Of a DNA stretch of 64,000 bases, positions 63,984-64,000 are shown piece after piece (position 1 is the stretch's first letter; each line of letters begins with the position of its first letter). The notes below the pieces were generated by a model. That model saw nothing but the letters and a program-made list of their open reading frames with translations. It was not told the origin of the DNA and searched no databases. Origin of the DNA: M55B129 sp964506505. GTDB taxonomy: Bacteria > Bacillota > Dethiobacteria > DTU022. Position numbers and translations under genes: made by a program. The stretch lies in NCBI GenBank assembly GCA_964506505.1, contig CAZDKY010000021.1, positions 4,081-68,080 of the forward strand. Reading direction: 5' to 3'.

Positions 63984-64000
63984 TGGAGCGGAAGACGAGA
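63984..64000 (-). tRNA. tRNA-Gly, 3' end only (cut by window edge)
   Basis: The minus strand ends TCTCGTCTTCCGCTCCA: T-arm end, acceptor CTTCCGC, discriminator T and CCA, the pattern of bacterial tRNA-Gly. The rest lies beyond the window. Confidence 0.65.

Noticed and set aside
1..64000. CRISPR arrays, rRNA genes, replication origin
   Set aside because: No regularly spaced repeats, no rRNA sequence and no DnaA-box cluster were seen.

Overview
The window looks like a chromosome segment of an anaerobic, energy-conserving Bacillota (a Clostridia-like or Dethiobacteria/Syntrophomonas-like lineage; I cannot settle the genus from sequence alone). Reasons: Rnf genes, a Tat-exported selenocysteine formate dehydrogenase, a B12-dependent class II ribonucleotide reductase, a T-box leader, an ANTAR-type glnA regulator, strong GGAGG ribosome sites, frequent TTG/GTG starts and Gram-positive style lipoproteins. 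Most of the window has moderate GC content; the stretch 58.8-63.8 kb is clearly AT-rich and foreign-looking.

Layout. 0-6.9 kb (minus): fdhE-fdhA-fdhB-rnfC-rnfD, a formate oxidation module running straight into an Rnf cluster that leaves the window. 7.3-9.9 kb (minus): arsenic/thiol-type genes (arsC, a dead acr3 fragment, an ArsP-type permease, a small thioredoxin) and a relic of a cysteine desulfurase. 10.4-11.4 kb (plus): a DUF554 membrane protein and tRNA-Arg(CCT). 11.4-16.2 kb: a block flanked by tRNA-Arg and a duplicated 59-nt tRNA-Arg 3' end, holding two TrkA/Ktr-type potassium regulators (one frameshifted twice) and a Kdp-like two-component pair. 16.5-19.6 kb (minus): a TRAP transporter dctQMP. 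20.6-25.3 kb: a cell-wall amidase, a small ferredoxin, a methyltransferase with an MTH1187-like protein, and a universal stress protein.

25.4-34.1 kb (minus) is the most striking part: ccmABCDEF (cytochrome c maturation System I with the Cys-type CcmE), then an 11-heme cytochrome fused to two rhodanese domains, a small glycine-rich zinc-ribbon protein, and a lipoprotein carrying a second, colinear copy of the same double-rhodanese module. The cytochrome frame is interrupted by a single UGA followed by a hairpin placed like a bacterial SECIS element, so I read it as a selenoprotein. Together they suggest an extracytoplasmic electron-transfer or sulfur/selenium-handling system.

34.4-55.6 kb is biosynthesis: rsmD, hisC, a T-box-led aminotransferase-hisH-hisF-pdxS-pdxT operon (plus), an operon on the minus strand of GYF-domain protein, Lgt-like protein, GYF-domain protein, purF and guaA, then glnA with an attenuator-like leader plus an ANTAR regulator, pyrG, two small proteins and nrdJ. 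55.7-58.6 kb holds an unrecognised protein, a 25-residue membrane peptide, an HD-GYP phosphodiesterase and a DUF5317 protein. 58.75-63.82 kb is a decayed integrative element at tRNA-Leu: a 14-bp direct repeat of the tRNA 3' end, a SAP-domain nuclease, two small unknown proteins, a broken replication initiator and the tail of a large serine recombinase. A tRNA cluster (Leu, Cys, Gly) closes the window.
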